Assembly (NCBI GenBank): GCA_013180625.2
Contig: SNVD02014110.1
Location: 496,001 to 560,000 of the forward strand
From: Boswellia sacra
Lineage: Eukaryota; Streptophyta; Magnoliopsida; Sapindales; Burseraceae
Length of the DNA stretch: 64,000 bases
Direction of reading: 5' to 3'
The notes beneath the pieces are model-generated. The model was not told the DNA's origin. It did no database searches and worked only from the letters and a program-made list of their open reading frames with translations. Both the position numbers and the translations under genes were made by a program. Positions 45,290-57,690 of the stretch are shown here, in pieces; position 1 is the stretch's first letter; each line of letters begins with the position of its first letter.

Positions 45290-47124
45290 TGTGAACAGGA
45301 CTTTCAGCCCACCAGAGCGTTTGCGATCATGACACTGTGTCAAAGCCTCTTTCGAGACTTAAGGGAACACAAACGAGCCATGGGCACATCTAAAGAAGTG
45401 GAGTCGCCACCCAATTCTTCAAGTGGGAATGAATGAGGGTAATCTAATCCCTCGCTTCAGGACCTAAACTACTCTTATCCTTCCATAGATGGGTTCAAAA
45501 AGTTAGGTACGAGTTATTCGGCCCGCCCAAATCAAAATCCAACCTCCAGTAGGGTATACCAAATAAGAATATCTGAAATTGACATATAGTTCACTTAAGG
45601 TTGTTCGTTTTATGCACACATTTCAAGTTTTAATCCTTATTAAGCATGTGAGATGATTATTCAATCAATGACAATTGTATATTCATAAAAAGAAAAAGGA
45701 AGGAGAATGGATTACATTTTCATCAGACATGGGGGAAGGCAAAGGGGAAGAGGATTATATCGTTTGTTCTTCAATAATAAAATAAAATAATTCTACTTTA
45801 AATACTTCAAATAAAATATTTCATACATTCATATGAATCATACATTTAATAATCAATTTGAAACACAATAGATGATGAATTTCTTACCACCATATGTGAG
45901 TCTATTCAACGTCAATTAAGCTTCTTTCATGACATGTTCAATAATACAAGGCCATAATCTAATATCATGGCACTTCGACTTAGATTCGATAATTCTATCA
46001 TGGCACTTCAACCTAGATTCGATAATTCTATCATGGCAATTGCTATTTTAGCATAATTCATATTAATTCATGGTATTTCTCCCCTAAACATGGTTATCAT
46101 AGCATATTCTAGTCTAATCATGGCAATCAAAATCAAACAAGGCTATTCTAGCCCAATCTAAGTATTCAAAGGGGCAATATGATAATTCTTGCCTATTTTA
46201 TGCTATTTCCTATCATGCTTCAAAGCAATTATAAGTTCTTCTAGTATGATTTTAAGCTTGTGCTCTTAAGCATGATTCTAAGCATTCTCAAAGGAAATTA
46301 AATTCTTAAACATGATTCTAATAAAGAAGTGATAACGGACTTACCTCAACACGCTTATCCACCTCACAAAACAAACAAAAGAGTTAAACAATTCATAAAA
46401 CCTAAACATGCTCCTATGCATCAAACTAAACCCTAATCATGCTTAATTCTAAGCAAGAAAAATAAAAGAGAAAATAGAAGGGAGAAACGAATCTGCTCTC
46501 AAGGTGTACCCTTTATGGGTTTAAAGCAATATAAAACACCCGAAAAGCTTTAAACTAGAAGAGACTTCTCAAATTTTTGAGCGTGTCTTCAAGATGAAAA
46601 AGAGATAATTATATTCAATAGTCAGTGTGTGTTAAAAAGTGAGCCAAGGGGGATTTATATAGTTAAAGGCTGGAATCGAAAAGAGAAGCAAAATCCAAAA
46701 AATGAAGGTTTGAAATGAAACATTCCAAAATTGGGAGACCAACAGTCGGGCGACTGTTAGTCAACAGTTGGGCGGCTGTCAGTCAATAGCTGGGCGGTTG
46801 TTCCCTCTTCGGTCCTTCCTATTTTTGTACTTTGCAGTGTAGTCCCTTCCGACCTTCGTCTGTTCAATTGCACATAACTTTTCAAGTTTAACTCTGATTT
46901 ATTATCCATAAATTTTGACATTCATAGCTTTGCAAAGGTATATGAAACATCAACAAATTTCTTTTAAATTAATTTTTGTGATATTTGAAATCATATATTT
47001 GTTTTCGAAACCCTAATTCCTTCTCACCCCTTTCCTCTTGAGCTTCCAAGGGCACTTCGATCATTTTCAATCCTAGACATTCATCTTTATTTCATCGTCA
47101 AACTTCAAAAATTCAATGTCTATA
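45290..47124 (-). repeat. 3' LTR of the Tat-type element
   Basis: Starts tgtgaacagg and ends gtctata on the plus strand. The part from about 45455 aligns throughout with 60465-62099. The first ~165 bp have no counterpart in the other LTR. A 34-bp unit (catggcacttc..agattcgataattctat) is present twice at about 45967-46035 and once in the other LTR. Confidence 0.8.
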
Positions 47125-47283
47125 GCTTGCCCCCTACTTTGGAGAAGTTTGTGAGACATAAAAATTTACAAAGTACTCTTGTTTCGTCTTTCTTTCTCTC
47201 ACCTTGGCATCCTCGCCTTCATCTTTATTCTATCATACTTGTCGTCGTCTTCTTTCTCTCCTTCTACTCCTACAAAAGGTGTG

Positions 47284-47525
47284 CCTATTTAAGGACTGAA
47301 GGCCCACTCGAGGGCTGATGTGCCCATTGAAGGGCTATTATGCATATCTAAAGGCTAAGATGTGCCTGTTTAAGGGCTAGCATGCCCATCTAAGGGCTAA
47401 GGTGCCTATTCAAAGGCGAATATGCCCATCTAAGGGCTGAAGTGCCCGTTTAAGGGTTGAGGTGCCCATTCAAGGGCGAATGTGCCTATCTAAAGGCTGA
47501 AGTGCCCATTCAAGGGCGAATGAAA
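47284..47525. repeat. 20-bp tandem repeat array
   Basis: About 12 imperfect copies alternating between gaagtgcccattcaagggcg and aatatgcccatctaagggct types, period 20 bp. Lies just inside the 3' LTR of the Tat-type element. Confidence 0.85.
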
Positions 47526-47539
47526 GCATCCTTTGATAC

Positions 47540-47780
47540 TATGACAAAATACTCATTAGTGCACCTGCTTTTTAGGATTTTTAATACTCTTTAGTACACA
47601 TACTTTCTAGGGTTTATTACCACTCTTCAGTACGCTTATTCTAAGGGCTTTAAACACTCTTAAATGCAATACTTCTTAGGATTTTAAACACTCTTTAGTG
47701 TGCCTCTTCTGAGGGCTTTTGCTTATTCTAAGGGATTAAAACACTCTTACGTGCACCTACTTCTTAAGGTTTCCTTCTAA
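47540..47780. repeat. ~36-bp tandem repeats
   Basis: About six imperfect units built on acactctttagtgcacctact then tctagggtttt. They directly follow the 20-bp array. Confidence 0.7.
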
Positions 47781-48405
47781 TGCATGCCCACTGGGTAAAC
47801 TTCTATCATGCACTGCTTCGTGGTCTTTAGCCCTTCTCATTCTTCGTGCCTTTGGCTAAGTATCCTTCATACCTTCTTTGATCTCTTCAGACTTTGCATT
47901 CGTTGGGTTTCATGTCCTTCTTTCTAGTATTCTTCATGCTTCTTTGATCTTCTTCGGTCCTTATATTCAACGAGTTTCATGCCAAAGTATTCTTAAGTAT
48001 ATTCTCGATTCCTTCTGGTCTGCTGGAAAAATTCTTGATTTGTCATGTTCTAACATTCTTTATTCTCGACTTCTCTTGCATTCATCATGCTTTCCACTAG
48101 GGGAATTCGTATCATGTTATTGATTCTTCAACTCACTGGGGATTCTTCCATTATTTTTGCAAGTTCTTGCAAAATTCAAACATCTCTTGATGAAGTAAAA
48201 TCAATTCAAATTTTAACCTTGTTGGGCGTGTTCTTCAATAAACTATTTTCTAGTATCTAGAGGAATTCTTCTATGTGATTTCGATCGAAGATTCTATTGA
48301 CTAATATTATGCTTCTTTCCTTGTGAGTTGCTAAACTTTGCCATAGCCAGGTGCATGTCGCCGGTTGTGTTCGAAAATTCCTTTGATGTCTTAGGGTCAA
48401 TGCAG
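47781..48405. other. Non-coding spacer of the Tat-type element
   Basis: T-rich DNA with cttc/attcttcatgc words, degenerate and partly repetitive. No gene recognised. Confidence 0.4.
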
Positions 48406-48580
48406 AGTCTTTCTTCTCTTTTCTTTTTTCTCTCTTTTCTTTCTTTCTTCTTTTCTCTCTCCTATTTTTTCTTCTCTCTTTTCTATCTCTTTTCTTTTCT
48501 TCTTTTTCTCTTTTCTCTCTCTTCTTTTTCTTTCTTTCCTTTCTTTCTTTCTTTCTTTCTCTTTTCCTTTTTCTTTTACC
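48406..48580. repeat. Long polypyrimidine (CTTT-rich) tract
   Basis: Nearly uninterrupted C/T on the plus strand, mainly ctttctttctttt and tcttttctctctc words. It lies about 230 bp before the start codon of the PMD pseudogene. The open frames it creates on both strands are low-complexity artefacts. Confidence 0.85.
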
Positions 48581-48816
48581 GATCTGCGCCTCATTAGAAG
48601 GATAGATAGTTAGTTGTAAAATAGCTGCCCGGCTATCTAACCATCACTCGACGGTTAGCCAACAGTCACCTGATGATTTGACTGTCGACCAATGGTCAAG
48701 GGCTTATATAAAGCCTGTTCATCTTCTCGTCGCTTCATTCGCACGTAACTTCTTCATTCTTCATCCGATTCATTTATGGTTTTCTCCTACGTGCTCATCT
48801 CGACTTCCACTTTTCA

Positions 48817-50969
48817 ATGGCAGGTCATCAAGTCCATCTTGACTTGAATGAGAGTGATCCGATCTGAAAATCGACATTGAAGGGTCTTTCAAAGGAGCAA
48901 GAGGTGTCTGTTGTCTGTGATATGACTTCTTACACGATCAGCCAGGTATGCATTCTTCTTCATTCTTCGGTTTTCCATTTTCTAGAAATTTTCTAGGCAT
49001 GTATTCATGTACAGACTTTAATTTCTTACCTTAAGACTACCATGAGAACAAGATGTGTGGGGTCATTTTTTGGAGCCTATAGTTGGTTTTTAGAGATAGA
49101 AAATAAAGTTGTTAGGAGTAGGATCACTGCTATCGACTTCTATGAGTTTATCACTTGTCTTCCACGTGCTTCTCAGTACACTGACTATCGAGCGTTACCC
49201 GCTTTATACGAGAGGTGGATGGACACGACCCACGTACTTTATCTTTCGATTGGTGAGATGACTATCACTCCTCTTGACATTGTCACTCTGACCAGCCTTT
49301 TGATGTGGTGGTGAAGTCATTCCTATGAATGCCTGTATCACAGACTCAAGGGATCAATAGAATTTGATCCGACAACTTCTTGGGTGTGAGGTAAAGGTTA
49401 AGGATAAGGTCGTAATTCGATATACTCCCTTGTATGAGTATTGGAGGAGGAGATGCAACCTGACTCCAGTCGAGGTGGATCAGTATGCACATAGCTTCAT
49501 CATGTATCTACTCAGTTTGATGTTCTTTGCCAATGCATCAAACAACATCTTCTTGACTTTATTTCCTGCCCTCTAAGATCTCAACCGAGTGAGAGATTTC
49601 GACTGGTGCTGTGCTGCTCTTGGCCAACTATACTTCGATTTGCATCGTGCATGTCGAGGCGCTTTCATGATTACTGGTTTTACTTCGCTTCTTGAGGTAA
49701 ATTCTTTCTTTTTTTACACCTTCGTATTTTGTTTGTATGAATTTCATTTCTGATTCTGTCTCATTCATGACAAATGTGGGCATATGAGCTAGGAGTTATA
49801 CCTCCCGACTCCCCACTTGTAAGGACCTTTCTTTCCCGCGAATGAAGAGGTGTGTTGCACATCATGCAGAGCTTCAGAAGTCTTATTAGTTGGACTTCTT
49901 TTGTGATTGTATTCACACGATGACTTAGGACAAGATAAAAGACATTATAGTTAGTATTTCATTTATATCACAATCTTACCATGTTTTTTTTCTTCGCAGA
50001 TTCACTCTGCGTGGTGGAGGCCTGAGGAGAACTGGTCAACGGCTATGAAGGTCGCCTCCTCATTCAACTACTACTGCATTCTTCTATCATTCGTGAATAG
50101 CATGATCTGGTATTTAGATGATCAAGTTTGGGATTGGTTCAAAGGCCCATCGCATTGTTTTATTCCTCTTACATCATCGGTTCTGATGATAGATTCGGCT
50201 GACTTGGATATAGAACTAGAGGTGTTAGATTACACGACCGGGATTCATTTGATTACGATCGAGTTCCAATTGATGATGACTTCTTATATCGATTGAGTTT
50301 GAGCTACCTTGTTACACATTAGACCCGATCGATCTGTTGATGAGATTCCTCATCCTTCTACTGTGACTAACCATGCTGGTAGCTCTTCCGCTCATCGTAG
50401 GAAGAGATTAAGAGCCTTCTCTTCGAGTACTGGGACATCTGTTTCCTTTTCTGCTACCACTCAACATCCACGTCTACCTCTAGCTCCTTCAGCTACTCTA
50501 GCTATTTCAGCTAGCCTTATGATTAATGACCTCCAAGCTTATCCCAACAATGTCGTTTACACATGGGATGCTAGTGGACAGATCAGCAGTTATGTGATCA
50601 CTGGGGATCCGACTATGCCTGTTCCCTTTGTTCCACAGGATACTACTCTGGTAAGTCTTCTGACTATATATTTCTCAAGTTTCTTGTCATTCTTTAATCA
50701 ATTATTAATCATAAAATATAGTGCATGAACTTCATGTAGGCTGCTTCTCATGGATATTTTTATAGATGTCACATCAGTATCAAGTAAAGTACCGCTCTAT
50801 GCTTCATGTATGCATGATTTCTATTTTAATAGTTTTTTTTAACTATGTGATTCTTTTGCTTGGTTAGACAAGTCATCAGGAGTTTGCTCATCTAGAGTAG
50901 GAGGTTAAGCGTTTTTAGGCTCAGGTTGCTGCTGTCTCCTTTGATATTGACAATGATGGCGATGAGTGA
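48817..50969 (+). pseudogene. Plant mobile domain (PMD) gene, antisense within the Tat-type element, decayed
   Basis: Runs opposite to gag-pol. Exon 1 starts ATG 48817 (MAGHQVHLDLNESDPI, then a stop) and ends SYTISQ at a GT (48945/48946). Exon 2 from 49015 reads GSFFGAYSWFLEIENKVVRS, ALPALYERWMDTTHVLYLSI and GEMTITPLDIVTLTSL; after frameshifts EYWRRRCNLTPVEVDQYAHS and FDWCCAALGQLYFDLHRACR follow, ending at a GT (49697). A piece at about 49780 reads WAYELGVIPPDSPLVRTF. The next exon from about 50000 reads IHSAWWRPEENWSTAMKVA and WYLDDQVWDWFKGP, with a GT at 50652. The last exon (about 50870) reads TSHQEFAHLE and ends ...FDIDNDGDE, stop at 50967-50969. PMD proteins resemble MAIN/MAIL1 and have been found in plant transposons. 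Their role in the element is unknown. Confidence 0.75.
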
Positions 50970-52118
50970 GGACTGTCACCATCGACTTCTTTCATGATTT
51001 CTTTTGTTCATTTTGCTTCTATGTATGAACTTCTATGTTTCAATTTTTCATGATGTATAATCAAGGCAATCAATTAGTGAAAGTTTTCTATTTTCAGTTT
51101 CGTATAGTGCTTCTTAAACTATGCGTATTTCAATAAATTTACATCCAAATTTGTTCAAATTTGTTTCTACATCATCATTTATTCAATTCTGAACTAAATT
51201 ACAAAATTTGGAAATCACATGCTCGAAACCACTTCTCGATAGGCATCCTGAAAGTCAAAAAACATGTGAAAAAGGGGCTGGTGGGCTATTTTGCCCTTAT
51301 AACCGTTAGGTGGCTGATAAACCATCGAGCGACTGTCAAGCTACCATCGAGTTGCTGATAGAGCACTAGGCGATAACTTTCCTGGTGGTCTCCCATTTTT
51401 CTTACATTTTTTGCTTCGTTTTGGGTACTATTTAAGTGTTACTCCCCTCCATTGCTTCTCCACAATTTTTTCATTTCTCAAGGTTTCTTTCATGCTTCTC
51501 AATGCCTCTTTGCAATGTTCAACATGTCTAAGGCCTCTCTCAAGACCCTCTAGCCTCTCTTGAAGCCTCTAAAAGATGATGACTAGAAACGACTCAAGTT
51601 TACTAGTCTCTAAACAACCTTCTAGGATCCTCATGATCACATCTTCCACTTTAGTGGGCAAGAGCTTTGCCTCTTGTATAAGGAATTCTCCGCCATACTC
51701 AGTTGTCGTTAATTCTGTTCTATGAGAATCATTCTACCTATTGTCCAGACACCATCGATGTCTGATCTTGCCCAGTTCTTCAACTTTTCGATTTCTATCA
51801 TGGGTATTCACACCAGAGGCGGTAGAGTGACATTATCTTCCATCATGCCTTTACTTGAAATAATGGACAGGACCTCATCTAGTTGGCTTTGCCTTCTTCA
51901 GTTCTGCCTTCTTACGTAGTTTCTACTAGCTTCACCAAATGGTCTTGATGACTCACATCTTATAACCATCATTCCTTAGATGAGAATTGATTTCACAGTA
52001 GTTCTCTTGATTCTAGCTAAGACATTGATCAGACTGGATCGAGTCAAGATTGATCCAAGTCAAAGGTTTAGCGACAGTTTTCTGCTTCTCCAGGTATCTT
52101 TCTTTTAACCTTAAATTT
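50970..52118. other. Spacer of the Tat-type element
   Basis: Mostly T/C-rich DNA with weak cctctc repeats (51500-51570). A segment at 51300-51375 repeats the LTR-like word set gcgactgtc...ccatcgag. No gene recognised. Confidence 0.4.
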
Positions 52119-52400
52119 CGCCTAAGCTGCCTTTTTAGGTTTTTGACTTAGCAGGTTCATTCATCATCTTTTTTTTTTTAATGTCCTGATTTTTGCCTAT
52201 GCCGCCCTTTTGAGTTTTTGACTTAGCGAGATTGCCCTAACTTTTGCCTAAGCTGCCCTTTTCGATTTTTCAACTCAGTAGACTTTTTTTTTTTCATACC
52301 CTAACTTTTGTCTAAGTTATCGTTTCGGGTTTTCAACTAAGCAAGCTTGTCTTAATTTTTGCCTAAGCCGCCTTTTTAGGTTTTCGACTTAGCAGACTTT
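52119..52400. repeat. Five-copy 51-75 bp tandem repeat
   Basis: Each unit opens cctaagctgcctttttagg or a variant, then tttttgacttagcaga, then T-rich spacer with ccctaacttttg. The CCTAA and TTAGG arms within each unit can pair as a small hairpin. Confidence 0.75.
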
Positions 52401-53285
52401 TTCTTATTTTTCTTTTCTTTTCTTTCTCTCTTTTTTCTTTTTTTCAGATTTGGTTATAAGAGAAGCTGTCCATTCTAGCACCATTTGAGGGGAATATTTT
52501 CCACTATAACCTTTGACTTCATATAAGGAGGAGACTTGAGAGACATTCTTCTTGGATCGACTGGCTTCAAGTCATTCTTGATACTCAGATTTATTAGCAC
52601 TGTCTATGATGGAGATTGGAGCATGTGACCGTTGGGACATATATCGCATGCATGCCTTTAGCGGGTTTCACCATTCTATAATCCTATTGGACAGCATCAG
52701 TAGTATAAACTTAAGCAAAAGATCGTGGATTCATCGACTGCATTCGGTCCTGGTAGATTATTCACTCATTATCTAGAGCGTGTGAAGGATTCTTAGCCAC
52801 ATCGAACCATCGAGAGGAATCTATTCCATGATCCTGATTTTGAGACAAGTGACCAATACAAGGATTGGGTGTCTTTCTAGGCTTCCATTCCTCATCTTGT
52901 TATTTGAGTTAGATGGTGCCATGAGCGATATAGTGAGCTTATTCATAGTCCATCGAAGAGGCAGAGATGATATTATTAGTTCCATTGTTAGCTTAGATGT
53001 TATATGCTTTCCTTTTGTTATTATGCAAAATAATAAGACATTTCAAAGCCAGATTTGTTTCTAAGCAATTTCATTTCATTAATAAAAGCACAATCTTTTG
53101 TTCTTCGAACAACATGTGCACAATGCGACAACTTCTATTACTAATTAGTCATTTTTGATTTTTTTTAATTATTTTTTCTCTCACACTTTTTTTTATATAG
53201 TATTTCTTTAACCTATCTCTGTTGATGGGCTTAGTGAATTCATTTCCTTCCGTGTCTGATAGGATGATAGCTCCATCGAACATGA
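52401..53285. other. Spacer with short plus-strand coding-like traces
   Basis: A T-rich tract (52400-52445) is followed by text such as FHHSIILLDSISSI and PSREESIP in changing frames. It could be the remnant of a second exon set of the antisense gene. Not assignable. Integrase of the element begins at its right edge. Confidence 0.35.
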
Positions 53286-53289
53286 CATT

Positions 53290-54310
53290 TGTCATAATGA
53301 ATAGGTGTTCCCAATTAAGCTTGAACTTCTCTCACAGATCAAATACAACTGGACTAGCCTATTGAAGGACCAATTCCCTTCCTTGAACTTGGTTGCTTTT
53401 ATTTTCTTGTTAAAGGCTCGAGTAACCTGTTTCTGGTATAGTTGCGTATGATACTTGGCCTTCATTCTTTTCTCATCAATCAAGGCCAATTATTCGCATC
53501 TATTATTAATTCATTCCTTCAGGCATTTTTGCTTTCATTAGAACTCTCGATGATTTCATTTCTATCTCAATTGGCAGGATCGCTTCTGAAACATACACCA
53601 ATGAGAAGGGCGTCATGCCTGTCGAGCCTTTGGGTGTTGTTCTATAACCCTATAACACAAACAGTAGCTTCTTCGCCCAATCTTTGTATGTCTACACAGT
53701 TTTGAGCAACATCTTCTTGATGTTTTTATTGGCCGATTCTACTACTCCATTCGCTTATGGCATATATAGAGATGACTTGTAATGTTCAATCCTATACTTC
53801 TCAAATAAGACTTTAGTCTCAGCTTGGAAATGAACTCCATTGTCAGTCACAACGTGATAAGGTACTTTGAATCTGCATGTGATATTTTTTCCAATGAACT
53901 TCGCCACCTGCTTTGCCCCCAGTTTATTATAAGACTCAGCTTCTATTCACTTGGTAAAGTAGTCGATTGTCGCCACCACATATCGATACCTATTAGAGAC
54001 TGATAGCCTTCTCTCGTCTATAATGTCAATGCTGCATACAGCAAAGGGCCACAATGCTGTCATCCTTTGTAGCTCCAAGGGTGGTTGGTGAATCAAATTT
54101 CTATCTATCTGGCACTGGTGACAGCTCTTAACAAATTGGGCACAATCTATCTCCATAGTTAGCCAGTAAAAGCCTTGTCTCATTCGTAAGCATTAATCCA
54201 TATATGTGTGGCCCACGTACACCACTATGGATTTCTTCTATAAGCCTTCTTACTTCTTTGTCATCGACACATCTCAATTGCATCCCTTCCGACAATCTCT
54301 TGTACATCAC
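53290..54310 (-). pseudogene. Integrase of the Tat-type element
   Basis: Minus strand: RQGFYWLTMEIDCAQFVKSC and HQCQIDRNLIHQPP (zinc-binding HHCC region), then WPFAVCSIDIIDERR, VPYHVVTDNGVHFQ and ANGVVESANKNIKKML with the D, D and E core residues. The C-terminal part (53292-53489) reads ALIDEKRMKAKYHTQLYQKQ and VTRAFNKKIKATKFKEGN. Stops and frameshifts are frequent. Confidence 0.88.
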
Positions 54311-54499
54311 TTCTTGATAACAAGTAAATTATTAAGCCAATCCTTGGAGTACAGCCTTATCTTTCTTACTGGCCTCATCTAGCAGAATCCTCTCTTTCAA
54401 GTATCTCTTCAAATCATAGAACCATGGCTTCTCATCCACTTCAGCCTACGTTACATGGGGTTCCATATAACAAGGACTTACTGGCCTCATCTATTACTA

Positions 54500-55400
54500 T
54501 TGGTCTCACCAACAAGTCTTGGGTACTCACCCAAATTGATGCTAAAGAGGCTAAAGCGTCAACCATCTGATTCTCATTTTTGGAGAGATAGGTGAAGGTA
54601 CACTACTTGAACCTCCCAACCAACCTTCTGATGTGCTCAAGGTATAGTTTTAGCCTTCTTTCTGGTAGATCCAAATCTTTGTTGGCTTGAGAGATGACTA
54701 GTTTTGACTCTTCCAACACTTATATTTCATCAATACCCATTGCAATCATAGCTTCTAAACCAAAGGCACAAACTTCATACTCAACCATGTTGTTGGTGAC
54801 TCTGAACTCCACCTTCCTAGCGAATGGAATGACTTCTTTGGTTGGTGATACTAGAATAACTTTTATTCCAGTACCATTTCGATTGATCGTACCATCAAAG
54901 AACATTCTCCATCCTACTACTGAGATTATCTCCAGATGTTCATCTAGGAATTCCAAATCCTATGGTTCATCATCATCAACTGGATTCATGGCCAAAAACT
55001 CTGCTACTATTCTTCCCTTTACCACCTTTTTGGTGACATACTTAATGTCAAATTCTAACAACTGGACTAGCTATCTTGCTAGCTTCCCTACCAATGATGG
55101 TGCTTCGTAAAGATACTTCATCGAATCCTCTTTTGAGACAGTCTTAATCTTATAAAACTGAAAATAATATCTTAACGTCTTCGAGAGCCACACCATGGCT
55201 AAGCATATTTTCTCCATGTAGATATACTTTGTCTCGTATGGTAGCAACTTCTTGCTAAGATAATATACAGCATGCTCTACACCATTCTCATTTTCTTGTG
55301 CCAACATATCACCAATGGCCTCCTCCTCAAGAAACAAGTAGAGAATCAAATTTTTTTCTTTGGTAGTCTCAAAACTGGCAAATTCTTTAAGTACTTCTTA
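54500..55400 (-). pseudogene. RNase H region of the Tat-type element
   Basis: Reads AVYYLSKKLLPYETKYIYME and KICLAMVWLSKTLRYYFQ (55160-55290), the RT-linked RNase H, and further on WRMFFDGTINRNGTGIKVIL and VTNNMVEYEVCAFGLEAMI (54740-54920), a second RNase H-like block with FDG and VEYE catalytic residues. A second, archaeal-type RNase H before integrase is a known trait of Tat-lineage elements. Confidence 0.82.
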
Positions 55401-55479
55401 ATTCTCAAATGCCTCTTGGCACTAGTCATCCACTCCACCGAATGATCCTTCTTTAGAAGCTTCAAGATCTGCACACAAA

Positions 55480-56290
55480 CTATCGTCAATTTGGCAATGA
55501 ACCACCTGATATATTAGATCTTCCCAAGAAATCCTCATACTTCTTTTTCGATCTTGGGTGATGGCATCTTTGTAATCACCTTAACCTTGTCTGGATCTAC
55601 TTTTATCCGCTTCTTGCCAACTACAAACCCTAACGGCTTCCCTAAGGTGACTCCAAATACACACTTCTTTGGATTTAGCCATAGCTTGTATTTCTTAATC
55701 CTTTCTAGGATCTATCTAAAGCATCAAAGTGACCTTCTTGAGTTTCAGATTTCACCATCATGTCATCCACATATACTTCTATCTCCTTATACACCATGTT
55801 ATGAAACAGAATCGTCGCCATTCGTTAGTAAGTTACGCCTGTATTCTTTAACCCAAAGGGCATCACCCTAAAATAGTAGGTTCCCCATTCTATAATAAAA
55901 GTCGTTTTCATCTTGTCTTTATTGGCCATCATTATCTAGTTGTATCCCGAAACCCATCTACAAATAAAAACATCATAGTGGCGGTAACGCTTTCCACTAA
56001 CACATTAATGTGAGGTAAAGGAAAATCATTCTTTGGTGAGGCCTTATTCAAGTCTCAATAAGCAACACATATTCGAACCCTTCCATCCTTCCTTGGCACT
56101 AGCACGATATTGGCTAACTATTCTAGATATTTCACCACTTCTAAAAACTTGGCTTCAATCTGCTTGGAAACTCTTCCTTGATTTTCTGAGCTCATTCTGG
56201 TCTCAACCTTCTCAACTTTTGTTTGACTGACTTCATGCACGGATATGTTGGAATCATATACTCAATGATGCTTCTCTCGATTCCAGGCAT
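55480..56290 (-). pseudogene. Reverse transcriptase of the Tat-type element
   Basis: The minus strand shows EIEVYVDDMMVKSE with the YVDD box intact at 55762-55773, preceded by AMPFGLKNTGVTY (about 55810-55870) and followed by KCVFGVTLGKPLGFVVGKKR (about 55600-55660). In-frame stops and frameshifts interrupt the domain. Confidence 0.88.
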
Positions 56291-56319
56291 GTCATCTTAG
56301 GACCAAGCAAAGACTTTTT

Positions 56320-57160
56320 CATGTTTCTTTAGTAAATTTTCAAATCTCTCTCTCTCTCTCTCTCTTTCTCTTGAGGAGTTGTATCAAATACAATATATAT
56401 GTTCTTGGGTTTTTTTATTGTACCAAGAATAATGTCATGAGTTTGAATGGTATGGATGTCAAATATGCTAGTAAAATGCAAATTATGATACATAATACCA
56501 TTAGGAAAGACATCACACAAGTAAGCAAACCGATTCTTTATTGCATCAAATTTTGAAACATAAACAATGTCCTCTTCTTCAAAGAGGTTAGGCATAAATA
56601 TATCCTCATAAAATACATTTTTGATTCCTTCCTCGATAAAGGCGACAAAGTCGATGGATGGGTCTATTAGTGGTGTATGATCTTGAGGCTTCTCCTCCTT
56701 GATGGCCATCTGCTTCATTTCTTTAACCAAGTCATTCCCCTTAGAGATTCCTACTTGAAAGATATCCTTCAAAATCTTGAAGCCGGGCTTCAACATTCCT
56801 TATAAGACCTATGGTTCAGAAGCTCCCACAGACTTCGTATCTTCGACTTTGACGAACTTGATGAAACTCCCCTTCTTAGGCTTAAAGTCTTCTTCTTTCC
56901 CATTGGACTCATAACCCAAACCTCTTCTAGAAGTTTGGCCTTTGAAATCTGGAGGGATGGTAAACCACATCCATTCTTCCCAAGCCCAGTTCTTGGCAAA
57001 TATCCTTGTTTCTTCATTATCCTAATGACAACTGGGCTAACTTCATCAATCATGGTTACATGAAAGCCTCCCATGTAAGGTATCTCTCTAACCATCACAC
57101 TTAAGGCAGTTGGTGTAATAGTTGAAGCCACATGAATGGTCATAACCTCCATATCCATGT
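56320..57160 (-). pseudogene. Linker between protease and RT with a G-patch-like motif
   Basis: 57158-56790 contains MKKQGYLPRTGLGKNGCGLP, similar to the G-patch found between protease and RT in some plant gypsy elements. The following segment (56796-56329) is acidic and hydrophilic and ends in a run of RE repeats from a (CT)n microsatellite at 56346-56366. Confidence 0.6.
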
Positions 57161-57339
57161 TGAATCAGATCTTCTGATGTGGTGTAGAAAAGACTCCACC
57201 AAGTGGATGTAACCATGCTCATCCCAACAAAGTAGCAAAGGTGACTGGAATGTCAAGAACTGTAAATTCTATCATTACTTCAGTTAGCCAAGTCTTCACT
57301 AACAACTTGAAGATCCCAATGGCACTCATCTTCGAGTCA

Positions 57340-57690
57340 TCATAGGCTGATTATCATCTCACAAGGCTCAAGCTCATCTTCATCAACCCCATACTTGTGC
57401 AAGATCTTCTTTAACACAATATTAATGGTAGACCAATCATCCACTATGATGCAAGGAGATGTCTTCCCACCAATCTCTGCGGTGATAAACAGTGACTTGT
57501 TATGATTCCTTCCTCTGAAAGGCAAATCTTCATCGGAATCACCCTTCTTATTTACCCCCTTGGGTGCTCCTCCGATCATGACGGCCAACATTTCACTTAT
57601 AGTAGTAGCCATTGATATTTCCACCTCTGCCACAGCCTTCGCCATGATTTTTCTATCCTTTGGTACGAAATTAATATGTCCCAAATGCTA
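57340..57690 (-). pseudogene. Protease of the Tat-type element, active site altered
   Basis: Reads LFITAEIGGKTSPCIIVDDW, then STINIVLKKILHKYGVDEDE, the retropepsin region. The motif expected as VDDGS or VDNGS is VDDWS, with Trp in place of the essential Gly (one-base change). Confidence 0.7.

Noticed and set aside
45393..45410. tggcgactccac (minus strand) as the primer-binding site of a separate gypsy element
   Set aside because: It fits a primer-site consensus, but the matching target duplications place the element boundary at 45290, so this lies inside the LTR end or is a relic. Not firm enough to call a second element.
48397..48597. Highly charged minus-strand frame and its Phe/Ser-rich plus-strand mirror
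   Set aside because: Both are translations of a polypyrimidine tract.
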